From NCBI GenBank assembly GCA_910587895.1, contig CAJUOE010000051.1, positions 1-5,874 on the forward strand: 5,874 bases of DNA. The letters run 5' to 3'. This document shows, in pieces, positions 1-5,869 of the stretch; within the stretch, counting starts at the first letter, position 1, and every line of letters begins with the position of its first letter. The notes below the pieces were generated by a model. It was not told the origin of the DNA and ran no database searches. It saw only the letters and a list, made by a program, of their open reading frames with translations. Source of the DNA: an uncultured Lachnospiraceae bacterium (GTDB taxonomy: Bacteria; Bacillota; Clostridia; Lachnospirales; Lachnospiraceae). The translations under genes were made by a program, and so were the position numbers.

Positions 1-1049
1 CAGCCCCAGCGGAATCTGCCGCACTGTTTGAAGCCCCACACCCCGTTATCAATAAAACACATCCTGTTGTTAAATTCCGTAAACAAGGCTGCTTCCGCAA
101 AAGACTCCTGCCGTACAAATTCCCCATCCAACAGTTTGCCGGTGCCGGCAATCAGACGTTCTTCGATCCACAATCTGGCATTTTTCAGAGAATGGTCCAG
201 TTCCCACGGTTCATGGCAGATCGTGCCTAATGCCATGGAAGCGGAACAATTTTTAAAAATACCTCCCTGAATCCGCATTTCGTCCAGAAACAGCTTCATT
301 TGATGACGGATGTTTCCACGTTCTTTTTCATCAAAATTCAACAGAAAATAGAAGAAACTTCCCATAGAAGCCATTTCATATTCCCTGGTGCATTCTTTCA
401 GCAGCCGTTCCGCGGCACAGCGAACTTTGTCTGATATAAACTCCACATTTTCCCGGTCGTCAAAAACATGTCCGTCCATTTTTAAGATTGCCATACAGAA
501 TTCACCGGGACAAAAGGAAAAATGAAATTCCTGACAAAGCCGGTCTAACGGGTAATGAAGCCGTTCTTTATTCCTTCGGAAGATCAGATCCGATAAAAAT
601 GCCTGACGCAGGGTTTCCTCATCCGTCTTTAAGGTTCGTTTCAACTGTTCTTCATGGCTAAGTTGTTTCGTCTCTTCCCGGAATTTTCCGCCTAGTTTTT
701 TCAGGGTTCCGGTCAGCTCGTCCTTTTTTATCGGTTTTAGAATATAGGCGTTAACTCCGTAGCGGATGGCAGTCTGCGCATATTCAAAATGACGGTATCC
801 GCTGATAATGATAAACTCTATGCCGGGATTGATCTCCTTCCCCCGGCGGATCAGCTCCAGGCCGTCACAGCCTGGCATACGGATATCTGTGATTACAATA
901 TTCGGCCGGTGCTCCCGGATCATTTCCAAAGCCTGTATCCCGTTTTCTGCAGTGGCGGTTATCTGCATATCCAGTTCTTTCCAGTCTACCAGTTTTTCGA
1001 TGAGCTGACAGATTTTCTGTTCGTCATCTGCAATCAATACTTTTAACAT
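1..1049 (-). CDS. YesN/AraC-type response regulator, 3'-truncated by the window edge
   Basis: The minus strand is open without a stop from an ATG at 1049-1047 to the left edge (349 codons). Residues 1-~120 are a receiver domain: acidic pair D8/D9 in IADDE, phosphoacceptor D55 in TDIRMPG, switch residue S83 in IISGY, and invariant K105 in ILKPI. The ISGYRHFEYAQTAIRYG stretch is typical of YesN-type regulators, in which a receiver is followed by a long variable middle region and a C-terminal AraC helix-turn-helix. Residues ~120-349 match the style of that middle region; the DNA-binding domain would lie beyond the edge and is not seen, so AraC membership is inference. Such proteins normally answer to a membrane histidine kinase, often for sugar or peptide signals. 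The start overlaps the ksgA stop by 7 bases, and AAAGGA lies 8 bases before the ATG, inside ksgA codons, so translation is probably coupled to ksgA. Confidence 0.88.
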   Translation of the reverse strand, partial: MLKVLIADDEQKICQLIEKLVDWKELDMQITATAENGIQALEMIREHRPNIVITDIRMPGCDGLELIRRGKEINPGIEFIIISGYRHFEYAQTAIRYGVNAYILKPIKKDELTGTLKKLGGKFREETKQLSHEEQLKRTLKTDEETLRQAFLSDLIFRRNKERLHYPLDRLCQEFHFSFCPGEFCMAILKMDGHVFDDRENVEFISDKVRCAAERLLKECTREYEMASMGSFFYFLLNFDEKERGNIRHQMKLFLDEMRIQGGIFKNCSASMALGTICHEPWELDHSLKNARLWIEERLIAGTGKLLDGEFVRQESFAEAALFTEFNNRMCFIDNGVWGFKQCGRFRWG

Positions 1050-1927
1050 GGCAGGTTTCCTTTCTGGTCACTTAAAAGGTCAGACAAGTGTGCAAATTGT
1101 TCCAGCGTCAGCGTCTCTCCACGGACAGCCGGAGCCATACCCAGGGCAGCAATCGCCGCGGTGATCTGTTCTTTGGAAAAAGGAAGCTCCGAAGAATGGG
1201 AGAGGCCGTTTAACAATGTTTTTCTGCGTTGGCTGAAGGAAGCGCGGATCAGCCGGAACATCAGCGCCGGGTCTTTGACCTGTACCGGCGGACAGGCATA
1301 GCGGGTCAGGCGGATCACTGCAGAGCCGACCTTGGGGCGGGGGAGAAAGCAGTTGGGAGGGACATTGGCTACCAGATACGGGCTGGCATAATACTGCACG
1401 GCCAGGGATAAGGCACCATAATCCTTGGAACCGGGGCCTGTCCGCATCCGGTCAGCCACTTCTTTTTGGACCATTACCGTGATATTTTCTATGGGAATGT
1501 CTTTTTCAAACAGTCCCATGATGATGGGAGTCGTGATGTAATAGGGGAGATTTGCCACTACTTTAATGGGATTCCCCTGGTTGTACTGCCTGGCCAGGCC
1601 GGCAATATCAACTTTCAGGATATCATTGTGGAGGAGGGTGATATTGTCATAATCCTGTAAGGTTTCTTTCAAGATGGGGATCAGGCCGGCATCGATTTCT
1701 ACTGCAACTACGTGTCCCGCAGCCTCGGCAAGATACTGGGTCATAGTGCCGATGCCAGGACCGATTTCCAGAACCATGTCCTTTTTTTGGATATCCGCCG
1801 CGGCGATGATTTTATCCAGGACACGAGTGTCGATCAGGAAATTCTGTCCGAATTTTTTCTGGAAGACAAAGTTGTGTTTTTTGATGATCCGGATGGTGTT
1901 TTGTGGGTTGCCTAATCTGGGTTCCAT
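1043..1927 (-). CDS. ksgA: 16S rRNA adenine(1518/1519)-N6-dimethyltransferase KsgA (RsmA)
   Basis: KsgA transfers four methyl groups from S-adenosylmethionine to two adjacent adenosines in the 3' terminal hairpin of 16S rRNA during small-subunit maturation; loss gives kasugamycin resistance. The 294 residues are full length for the family. Visible motifs in order: KKFGQNFLID (24-33), SAM-binding motif I EIGPGIGT (54-61), acidic E77 in VAVEID, D102 in HNDIL, catalytic motif NLPYYITTP (126-134), the FLPRPKVGSAV segment, FSQRRKTLLNGL, and a C-terminal RGETLTLEQFAHL helix region. The start is supported by the clostridial-style N-terminus (LGNPQNTIRII) and by an AAAGG about ten bases upstream. It is divergent from the large repeat protein gene and has its own promoter. 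In many Firmicutes ksgA follows rnmV; that gene is not upstream here. Its last codons overlap the start of the response regulator. Confidence 0.97.
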   Translation of the reverse strand: MEPRLGNPQNTIRIIKKHNFVFQKKFGQNFLIDTRVLDKIIAAADIQKKDMVLEIGPGIGTMTQYLAEAAGHVVAVEIDAGLIPILKETLQDYDNITLLHNDILKVDIAGLARQYNQGNPIKVVANLPYYITTPIIMGLFEKDIPIENITVMVQKEVADRMRTGPGSKDYGALSLAVQYYASPYLVANVPPNCFLPRPKVGSAVIRLTRYACPPVQVKDPALMFRLIRASFSQRRKTLLNGLSHSSELPFSKEQITAAIAALGMAPAVRGETLTLEQFAHLSDLLSDQKGNLPC

Positions 1928-1942
1928 ATGAAGATACCTTTC

Positions 1943-1954
1943 GGCGGCGCCGCC
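1943..1954. repeat. 12-bp GC palindrome in the ksgA leader
   Basis: GGCGGCGCCGCC is a perfect palindrome in AT-rich surroundings, between the predicted ksgA transcription start and the ribosome binding site. In the RNA it could fold only as a 4-bp stem with a 4-base loop, or act as a double-stranded protein site. Its role is unknown; the match itself is certain. Confidence 0.5.
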
Positions 1955-1978
1955 TTTCCATATAAAAATATTAAGCCC

Positions 1979-2007
1979 ATTATATTATTTAAAAAGAGGT
2001 TTTTCAA
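1979..2007 (-). promoter_or_regulatory. Sigma-A-type promoter for ksgA
   Basis: Read on the minus strand, a TTGAAA (-35, 2007-2002) is separated by exactly 17 bases from a perfect TATAAT (-10, 1984-1979). Transcription would start near 1972, giving a leader of about 45 bases before the ksgA ATG at 1927. This is the best promoter in the window. It should drive ksgA and, by read-through, the overlapping response regulator. Confidence 0.8.
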
Positions 2008-2085
2008 TGGCTTTATTCGGAATAATATTTTTTGTCATAGCCGGAACGGGTAGATGCATAGAATGGTTACTAAAGGAGTGATAGC

Positions 2086-3882
2086 ATGTCTAATTATCGC
2101 AGGTTAATCTCATATATTTATGCATACGAGGGAGGAACCAAAGGAAAAAATATCGGATTTGCCAAGATTGAAATACGAAATGGACAATGCAGGATTCATG
2201 TAAATGTGAAAAAAATCTTTTTGGGCAGCAGTGATATTGGCGTATATCTGCTTTCCCCTGGGAAGGAGATTCTGTTAGGGCGGATTTTTATCCGCAACGG
2301 GGCAGGGGAGTTCCGCGTCAATGTCAGTGCCGGAAATGTGGAGGGAAGCGGATGCAGTATGGACCAGTGTTATGGGCTGACCATCCACGAGACGGAAAAT
2401 ACATGGCGCACTTACACGACTATTTGGGAAGACGCGGTGGCTCAGGCGGCTGAGGTGGAGTTAGCAAATGTAACATCAGAGAAAATGAGGGTTCAGGCCT
2501 TGCATGAGCCGCGTCCCTTTGTGTCGGAGGAGATTCAAAGAGAACTGGAACGGGAGGATGCACGGCAGGATGGAATGATGACGTGGCAGGAAGAAGAAAA
2601 GGACGATGACATAAAGGAACAACAAAAGGAGACGGAAGGGGAAAGCCAAAGGGAAATACGGGAGGAAAGTTTAAAAGACGAGTTAAAAGAAGTTTCGGAA
2701 GGAGGGACGGAGAACGGCGCCACAGAAAGGCCAGTTGAGGGGGCTGACGAAAATCCGGAGGAGGGTATAAGGGAAATACAGGAAGAACAGACAGGAGGGA
2801 ACCAGGAAGAACAGACAGGAGGGAACCAGGAAGAACAGACAGAAGGAAATCAGGGAGAACAGACAGGAGGGAACCAGGGAGAACAGGCAGAAGGGAACCA
2901 GGGAGAACAGGCGGGAGGAAACCAGGGAGAACAGGCAGAAGGGAACCAGGGAGAACAGGCAGGAGGAAACCAGGAAGAACAGGCAGGAGGAAACCAGGGA
3001 GAACAGGCAGAAGGGAGCCAGGGAGAACGGACAGGAGAGAGCCAGGAAGAAAGTCCGAAAAAAATACAGGAGGAGAAGCCCGGGTCAAATGCGGATGCAG
3101 GTGTGGACGGAGGGCAAGAACAGGCATCGGGGCAAAATGAAAAAATGCCGGAAGAAGAACAAGAAGACAAAGGCAAAAAGCAGGAAAAAAATAAAGGGGG
3201 TCCACAAGCAGAAAAACGTTCTCCCGGAGAAAGGCTTTTGGAACAGCTAATGACAGAACGGCCTGTCAGCGGTGATAATGCAGAAGAAAATACCAGCCAA
3301 AACCGTGTTCAGGAAAAGGTGATGAAATTTGCCAGAGCATTTATGCAGGGAAAAAGTCCGGGAACGGATGCCATGGCCCGTCAGAAAACCGTATCTCCGG
3401 CAGCAGAAGGCACGCCCAGGCAGGCATCCGTAGTGGAGACGACGCCTGTTTCACTGCCGGAACCCGGCGATCCGGCCCGCTTAAAGGAGCTGGACCGTCA
3501 GGACCGGGAGGAGGCGATCCGCGGAACAATCTGGAGCCGGCTGCAGAACCAGTATCCGAAAGTACTGGCATTTGATTATATTCACGACTGCGAAATCCTG
3601 ACAATTAAACCTCAGGATATCGGTATTCTGCCCAGGGAAAACTGGGTATACGGGAATAACAGCTTTTTGCTTCACGGGTATTACAATTACCGCCATCTGA
3701 TTCTGGCAAGGCTGGAAAATCCCGGTGGAGAGCCTCGTTATCTTTTAGGTGTGCCGGGACATTATTTCAGCAATGAAAAGAATCTGGCATCCATGTTTGG
3801 ATTTCCCCATTTTGTCCTGGCAAAAAAACAGCCGGAGGAGGATGGAAGATTTGGCTATTGGTATACGGATCTCCGGCTGTAA
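2086..3882 (+). CDS. Large protein of unknown function with conserved ends and a repetitive acidic linker
   Basis: This 598-residue protein has no signal peptide and no evident membrane segment, so it is probably cytoplasmic. Residues 1-~130 form a compact, probably beta-rich domain with KGKNIGFAKIE, NGQCRI, IFIRNGAGEFRVN and a CSMDQC pair (C90, C95). Residues ~140-~375 are a Glu/Gln/Gly/Lys-rich, surely disordered linker containing the 8-residue repeat (233-320). A short helical patch (ERLLEQLMTE, from 382) follows, then the C-terminal domain (~465-598), rich in aromatics: FDYIHDCEIL, NSFLLHGYYNYRHL, GVPGHYFSNEK and a FGYWYTD end. I recall related architectures in Lachnospiraceae annotated only as domains of unknown function; I cannot confirm an accession. 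The start is set by AAAGGAG seven bases before the ATG. It is divergent from ksgA and 79 bases upstream of tadA. Promoter unclear: only weak -35/-10 matches lie in 1960-2070. No catalytic motif is recognised. Confidence 0.93.
   Translation: MSNYRRLISYIYAYEGGTKGKNIGFAKIEIRNGQCRIHVNVKKIFLGSSDIGVYLLSPGKEILLGRIFIRNGAGEFRVNVSAGNVEGSGCSMDQCYGLTIHETENTWRTYTTIWEDAVAQAAEVELANVTSEKMRVQALHEPRPFVSEEIQRELEREDARQDGMMTWQEEEKDDDIKEQQKETEGESQREIREESLKDELKEVSEGGTENGATERPVEGADENPEEGIREIQEEQTGGNQEEQTGGNQEEQTEGNQGEQTGGNQGEQAEGNQGEQAGGNQGEQAEGNQGEQAGGNQEEQAGGNQGEQAEGSQGERTGESQEESPKKIQEEKPGSNADAGVDGGQEQASGQNEKMPEEEQEDKGKKQEKNKGGPQAEKRSPGERLLEQLMTERPVSGDNAEENTSQNRVQEKVMKFARAFMQGKSPGTDAMARQKTVSPAAEGTPRQASVVETTPVSLPEPGDPARLKELDRQDREEAIRGTIWSRLQNQYPKVLAFDYIHDCEILTIKPQDIGILPRENWVYGNNSFLLHGYYNYRHLILARLENPGGEPRYLLGVPGHYFSNEKNLASMFGFPHFVLAKKQPEEDGRFGYWYTDLRL
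2782..3045 (+). repeat. In-frame minisatellite: 11 tandem copies of a 24-bp unit
   Basis: Eleven contiguous 24-bp units encode an 8-residue unit of consensus [GE]EQ[AT][GE]GNQ (residues 233-320). Units 1 and 2 are identical in DNA, as are units 5 and 7. Units 6 and 8 differ by one base, so units 5-8 are a duplicated 48-bp pair (AEGNQGEQ/AGGNQGEQ). The last unit (GERTGESQ) is degenerate, as expected for the edge of an array. Since 24 is a multiple of three, copy number can change without breaking the frame. The coding strand holds one thymine in these 264 bases. Confidence 0.97.
3822..3880 (-). terminator. Possible leftward terminator: 10-bp inverted repeat followed by a T-run
   Basis: ACAGCCGGAG at 3828-3837 and CTCCGGCTGT at 3871-3880 are perfect inverted repeats separated by 33 bases, overlapping the last codons of the large gene. 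On the minus strand the second arm runs directly into seven T residues (the A-run 3822-3828), the layout of an intrinsic terminator for leftward transcription. It would stop antisense transcripts coming from the leftward membrane protein gene across tadA. The 33-base loop is long for a terminator, and both arms are also coding, so coincidence is possible. Confidence 0.4.
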
Positions 3883-3889
3883 AAAGTAT

Positions 3890-3917
3890 TTGCAAGAAAG
3901 AGAGTTTTGTGTATACT
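3890..3917 (+). promoter_or_regulatory. Probable sigma-A-type promoter for tadA
   Basis: TTGCAA (3890-3895) and TATACT (3912-3917) are spaced by 16 bases in the short gap after the stop of the large gene. Start of transcription would be near 3924, leaving a leader of roughly 40 bases before tadA. A small inverted repeat, ATACT-TATG-AGTAT (3913-3926), overlaps the -10 and start region and could be an operator, but it is short. Read-through from the upstream gene is also possible, as no rightward terminator is visible. Confidence 0.5.
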
Positions 3918-3961
3918 TATGAGTATCATATGGGAAGACCCAGACAGGAGAAGAAGGAGCT

Positions 3962-4492
3962 ATGGAGAAAATGTCACCGGAAGAAAAGCACATGAAGGAG
4001 GCAGTCCGTCAGGCTAAAAAAGCGGCAGCCCTGGGGGAAGTGCCGATCGGCTGCGTGATCGAGTATGAAGGAAAAATCATCGGGCGGGGATATAACCGAC
4101 GCATGGCTGACAAAACCGTATTGGCTCATGCGGAAATCATTGCAATAAAAAAAGCATGCCGCCGGATGGGAGACTGGCGTCTGGAGGGATGTACGATGTA
4201 CATAACCTTGGAACCTTGTCCTATGTGTGCCGGGGCTATTGTCCAGGCCAGGATTCCGTTTGTGGTGATCGGAAGTATGAATCCGAAGGCAGGATGTGCA
4301 GGCTCGGTGCTGGATTTGCTCCATGTGGAAGGTTTTAACCATCAGGTGAAAGTGAAGACCGGAGTGATGCAGGAAGAATGTTCCCGGATGTTGTCGCAGT
4401 TTTTCAGAGAGCTGCGCGGAAAAAAAACGAAAAAAATTCAGGAGGATACACCTTCGGTCACACCAGCTTCCGGTACAGCCGATAAACCATAA
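3962..4492 (+). CDS. tadA: tRNA-specific adenosine deaminase TadA
   Basis: TadA deaminates the wobble adenosine (A34) of tRNA-Arg(ACG) to inosine so that one tRNA reads several arginine codons; it acts as a zinc-dependent homodimer in the cytoplasm and is usually essential. The cytidine/deoxycytidylate deaminase fold is clear: GEVPIGCVI (25-33), GRGYN (41-45), zinc ligand H56 and proton-shuttling E58 in LAHAEI, and zinc ligands C86 and C89 in LEPCPMCAGAI, then the family-typical IGSMNPKAGCAGS. The 176 residues fit the family; the last ~25 are a lysine-rich and then polar tail. The start is ambiguous: ATG 3962 has AAGGAG only 2 bases away but AGGAG 11 bases away, while ATG 3971 (MSPEEKHMKEA) looks like the usual family N-terminus and is 11 bases from AAGGAG. 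The 3' end overlaps the convergent gene by 35 bases. The usual Firmicute neighbours, the SRP RNA gene and dnaX, are not downstream. Confidence 0.96.
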   Translation: MEKMSPEEKHMKEAVRQAKKAAALGEVPIGCVIEYEGKIIGRGYNRRMADKTVLAHAEIIAIKKACRRMGDWRLEGCTMYITLEPCPMCAGAIVQARIPFVVIGSMNPKAGCAGSVLDLLHVEGFNHQVKVKTGVMQEECSRMLSQFFRELRGKKTKKIQEDTPSVTPASGTADKP

Positions 4493-5000
4493 ATGTTGAA
4501 GCTATGGTAAAGAAGATTTCCAATGCGCTGCTTATAATTCCGGCAAGACACAGCAAAAATAAAGAAAATAATCCGATACCGGCCAGGCCAACAGGGTACA
4601 GCCGGTATTTTTTATGATCTTCATGGTAGAGGGTTCCTATGATTGCCCCCAGGCAGGCCAGCAGGCAGAGCGCCGATGTAAAAGAAAACATTACATGGAG
4701 CCAGGAACCTAAAGGCATCTTTTGCGGAAGGTAGGGAGTGATAATGGCGCAGGTAAGCAGCAGCAACGAAAGAGGAATAAGCCAGGTGCACGGGGGACGG
4801 ACCGGCATTCTGGCCACAATAAGCTGAAGGGTGCAGAAAAAATAGATTCCCACCATCAGCCCCCACAAGGCAAATTCTTCTTCCTTGCCGATTATATTTC
4901 CGATTACGGAAAAGTTGGTAGTGAGCCAGTCATTACCCTGTACAAACAGGATTGTATAGACAGGAATCAGAATATATGCCGCGAACCAGAGAAACATCAT
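4458..5000 (-). CDS. Six-helix integral membrane protein, function unknown
   Basis: The 180-residue product is strongly hydrophobic with about six predicted transmembrane helices (roughly 3-20, 43-63, 72-90, 99-123, 136-156 and 158-174) and short loops, ending in a basic YRLYRK tail that suggests a cytoplasmic C-terminus. The first loop holds NDWLTTNFSVIGN and the third a PLGSWLHVMFSF segment. The pattern of an NxS/G loop after helix 1 and a His at the start of helix 4 reminds me of DUF998/Frag1-like membrane proteins, but that is a weak guess. The frame is open back to a TTG at 5063, yet GGAGG at 5009-5005 sits 4 bases before ATG 5000 and 7 before ATG 4997, so translation starts at one of these. 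The gene runs tail-to-tail into tadA with a 35-base overlap and is divergent from the YczE-like gene. Confidence 0.82.
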   Translation of the reverse strand: MMFLWFAAYILIPVYTILFVQGNDWLTTNFSVIGNIIGKEEEFALWGLMVGIYFFCTLQLIVARMPVRPPCTWLIPLSLLLLTCAIITPYLPQKMPLGSWLHVMFSFTSALCLLACLGAIIGTLYHEDHKKYRLYPVGLAGIGLFSLFLLCLAGIISSALEIFFTIASTFMVYRLYRKLV

Positions 5001-5004
5001 AATA

Positions 5005-5009
5005 CCTCC
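5005..5009 (-). promoter_or_regulatory. Ribosome binding site fixing the start of the six-helix protein
   Basis: GGAGG on the minus strand lies 4 bases from ATG 5000 and 7 bases from ATG 4997. No comparable site precedes the upstream TTG at 5063, so the 21 extra codons of the longer frame are not counted. Confidence 0.75.
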
Positions 5010-5034
5010 AGTGTTCAAAATGCCTGTTTTTTGC

Positions 5035-5063
5035 TTTATAAATCTCTGTATTAAATAAAGCAA
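5035..5063 (-). promoter_or_regulatory. Candidate promoter for the six-helix membrane protein
   Basis: On the minus strand TTGCTT (5063-5058) and TATAAA (5040-5035) are 17 bases apart. The -10 matches 5 of 6 consensus bases, the -35 only 3 of 6. Transcription would begin near 5028, about 20 bases before the ribosome binding site. Confidence 0.4.
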
Positions 5064-5094
5064 TTTCGTTATATTTATAGCATCCTTTTACATA

Positions 5095-5109
5095 TCCTGC
5101 CCTGCAGGA
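5095..5109. repeat. Inverted repeat between divergent membrane protein genes
   Basis: TCCTGC-CCT-GCAGGA is a 6-bp perfect inverted repeat with a 3-base centre in the 152-base gap between the divergent genes. Neither side is followed by a T-run, so it is not a terminator; an operator for one or both genes is conceivable. The rest of the gap is AT-rich with no clear rightward promoter beyond a lone TATATT at 5070-5075. Confidence 0.4.
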
Positions 5110-5137
5110 GTACCGTTGGATTAAGAAAATGAAAATT

Positions 5138-5143
5138 GGGGGA
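5138..5143 (+). promoter_or_regulatory. Ribosome binding site fixing the start of the YczE-like gene
   Basis: GGGGGA lies 9 bases before ATG 5153. The alternative ATG at 5129 has its nearest AGGAG (5106-5110) 18 bases away, so the downstream start is preferred. Confidence 0.65.
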
Positions 5144-5152
5144 TATTTTATT

Positions 5153-5869
5153 ATGTCACAAAAAACAAAACGTATACTTATGGCTTTTTTTGGAGTGATT
5201 GTAACGGGATTTTGCGTGGGAACTTTTCAGAAGGCAAATTTGGGAACCGATCCGTTCACCTGCCTCGTCACCGGCATTGCGAATATTTTCGGCTCCACCT
5301 ACAGCACCTTTTATGTGGTGGTTACGGGGGCTTTGCTGGTAGGAGTGTTTTTTGTAGACCGCCATTATATCGGGATCGCTACCCTGATAAACTTATTTGG
5401 CACCGGCATTTCCGCCGATCTGATGCGGAATTTTTGGGACATGCTGATTCCGGAGCCAGGCTATGGGATACGAATCGTGCTGATACTGATCGGCGTTTTG
5501 GGAAGCTGTTTCTCAGCCTCCGTATATTTTACGGCAGATGTGGGAGTCTCTGCCTATGACGCCGTGTCCCTGATTGCCGCCAATAAATATAAGCTGATGC
5601 CCTTTAGGGTATGCCGTGTCTTAAGTGATCTTGTTTGTGTGACCGTAGGGCTTATTTTTCATGCCATGGTAGGGATCGGCACCGTAATTACCGCATTGTT
5701 CATGGGCCCGGTGATCCAATGGTTCAATACCCATGTGTCCGAGCCGTTTTTATACGGGAGCGAGGGTATTATGGACTTCTGCACTGGCACAAAGACTGGT
5801 TGGCAAAAGTCTTCCTGGTCGGTATGTCCTTTTGGTTCTACGGCTATTTTAATGTTTCCTATCTGCTGA
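5153..5869 (+). CDS. YczE/YitT-like membrane protein with an aberrant C-terminus
   Basis: The 238-residue product (an in-frame ATG at 5129 would add 8) resembles the YczE/YyaS/YitT family of multi-pass membrane proteins whose transported substrate or role is not established. Features seen from the ATG at 5153: a first helix (8-24), NLGTDPFTC (29-37), helices around 51-68, 74-92 and 107-124, ADVGVSAYDAVSL (128-140), helix 156-172, and GIGTVITALFMGPVI (174-188), a hallmark-like closing segment. The family-like sequence stops around EPFLYG (197-202). The last ~35 residues are Cys/Trp/Thr-rich and unlike a membrane protein tail; in the -1 frame the same DNA encodes a convincing MBOAT N-terminal segment. 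The protein therefore seems to have lost its natural stop at a junction near 5756-5767. The helices themselves are complete, so it may still fold. It is divergent from the six-helix protein gene. Confidence 0.8.
   Translation: MSQKTKRILMAFFGVIVTGFCVGTFQKANLGTDPFTCLVTGIANIFGSTYSTFYVVVTGALLVGVFFVDRHYIGIATLINLFGTGISADLMRNFWDMLIPEPGYGIRIVLILIGVLGSCFSASVYFTADVGVSAYDAVSLIAANKYKLMPFRVCRVLSDLVCVTVGLIFHAMVGIGTVITALFMGPVIQWFNTHVSEPFLYGSEGIMDFCTGTKTGWQKSSWSVCPFGSTAILMFPIC

Noticed and set aside
789..1046. An 85-codon rightward open frame near the left end
   Set aside because: It lies wholly within the receiver domain codons of the response regulator on the other strand, which has clear family motifs.
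2850..3176. A second minus-strand open frame with Cys/Ser/Pro/Trp repeats
   Set aside because: Same cause as above; another antisense frame of the repeat.
2420..3205. A 261-codon open frame on the minus strand, Pro/Leu-rich with a PGSLLPVL-like repeat
   Set aside because: It is the antisense shadow of the minisatellite: the near absence of T on the + strand removes A from the minus strand and hence stop codons. It has no ribosome binding site and an implausible composition.
3883..3961. Possible rightward terminator between the large gene and tadA
   Set aside because: The hairpin overlapping the stop codon is not followed by a T-run on the + strand, and nothing else in the gap folds.
4420..4436. 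A-runs (A8 and A7) near the end of tadA resembling a slippery site such as that in dnaX
   Set aside because: The in-frame reading gives a normal lysine-rich TadA tail, and the alternative frames only add short unremarkable tails. No stimulatory stem-loop was seen.
4493..4760. Possible SRP RNA gene downstream of tadA, as is common in Firmicutes
   Set aside because: The region is occupied by hydrophobic codons of the leftward membrane protein, and I found no GGTGCTGTT- or GGAA-type SRP RNA core.
4722..5054. A 110-codon rightward open frame opposite the six-helix protein gene
   Set aside because: Basic, polar shadow frame without a ribosome binding site; the opposite strand shows six clean hydrophobic helices with a good GGAGG.
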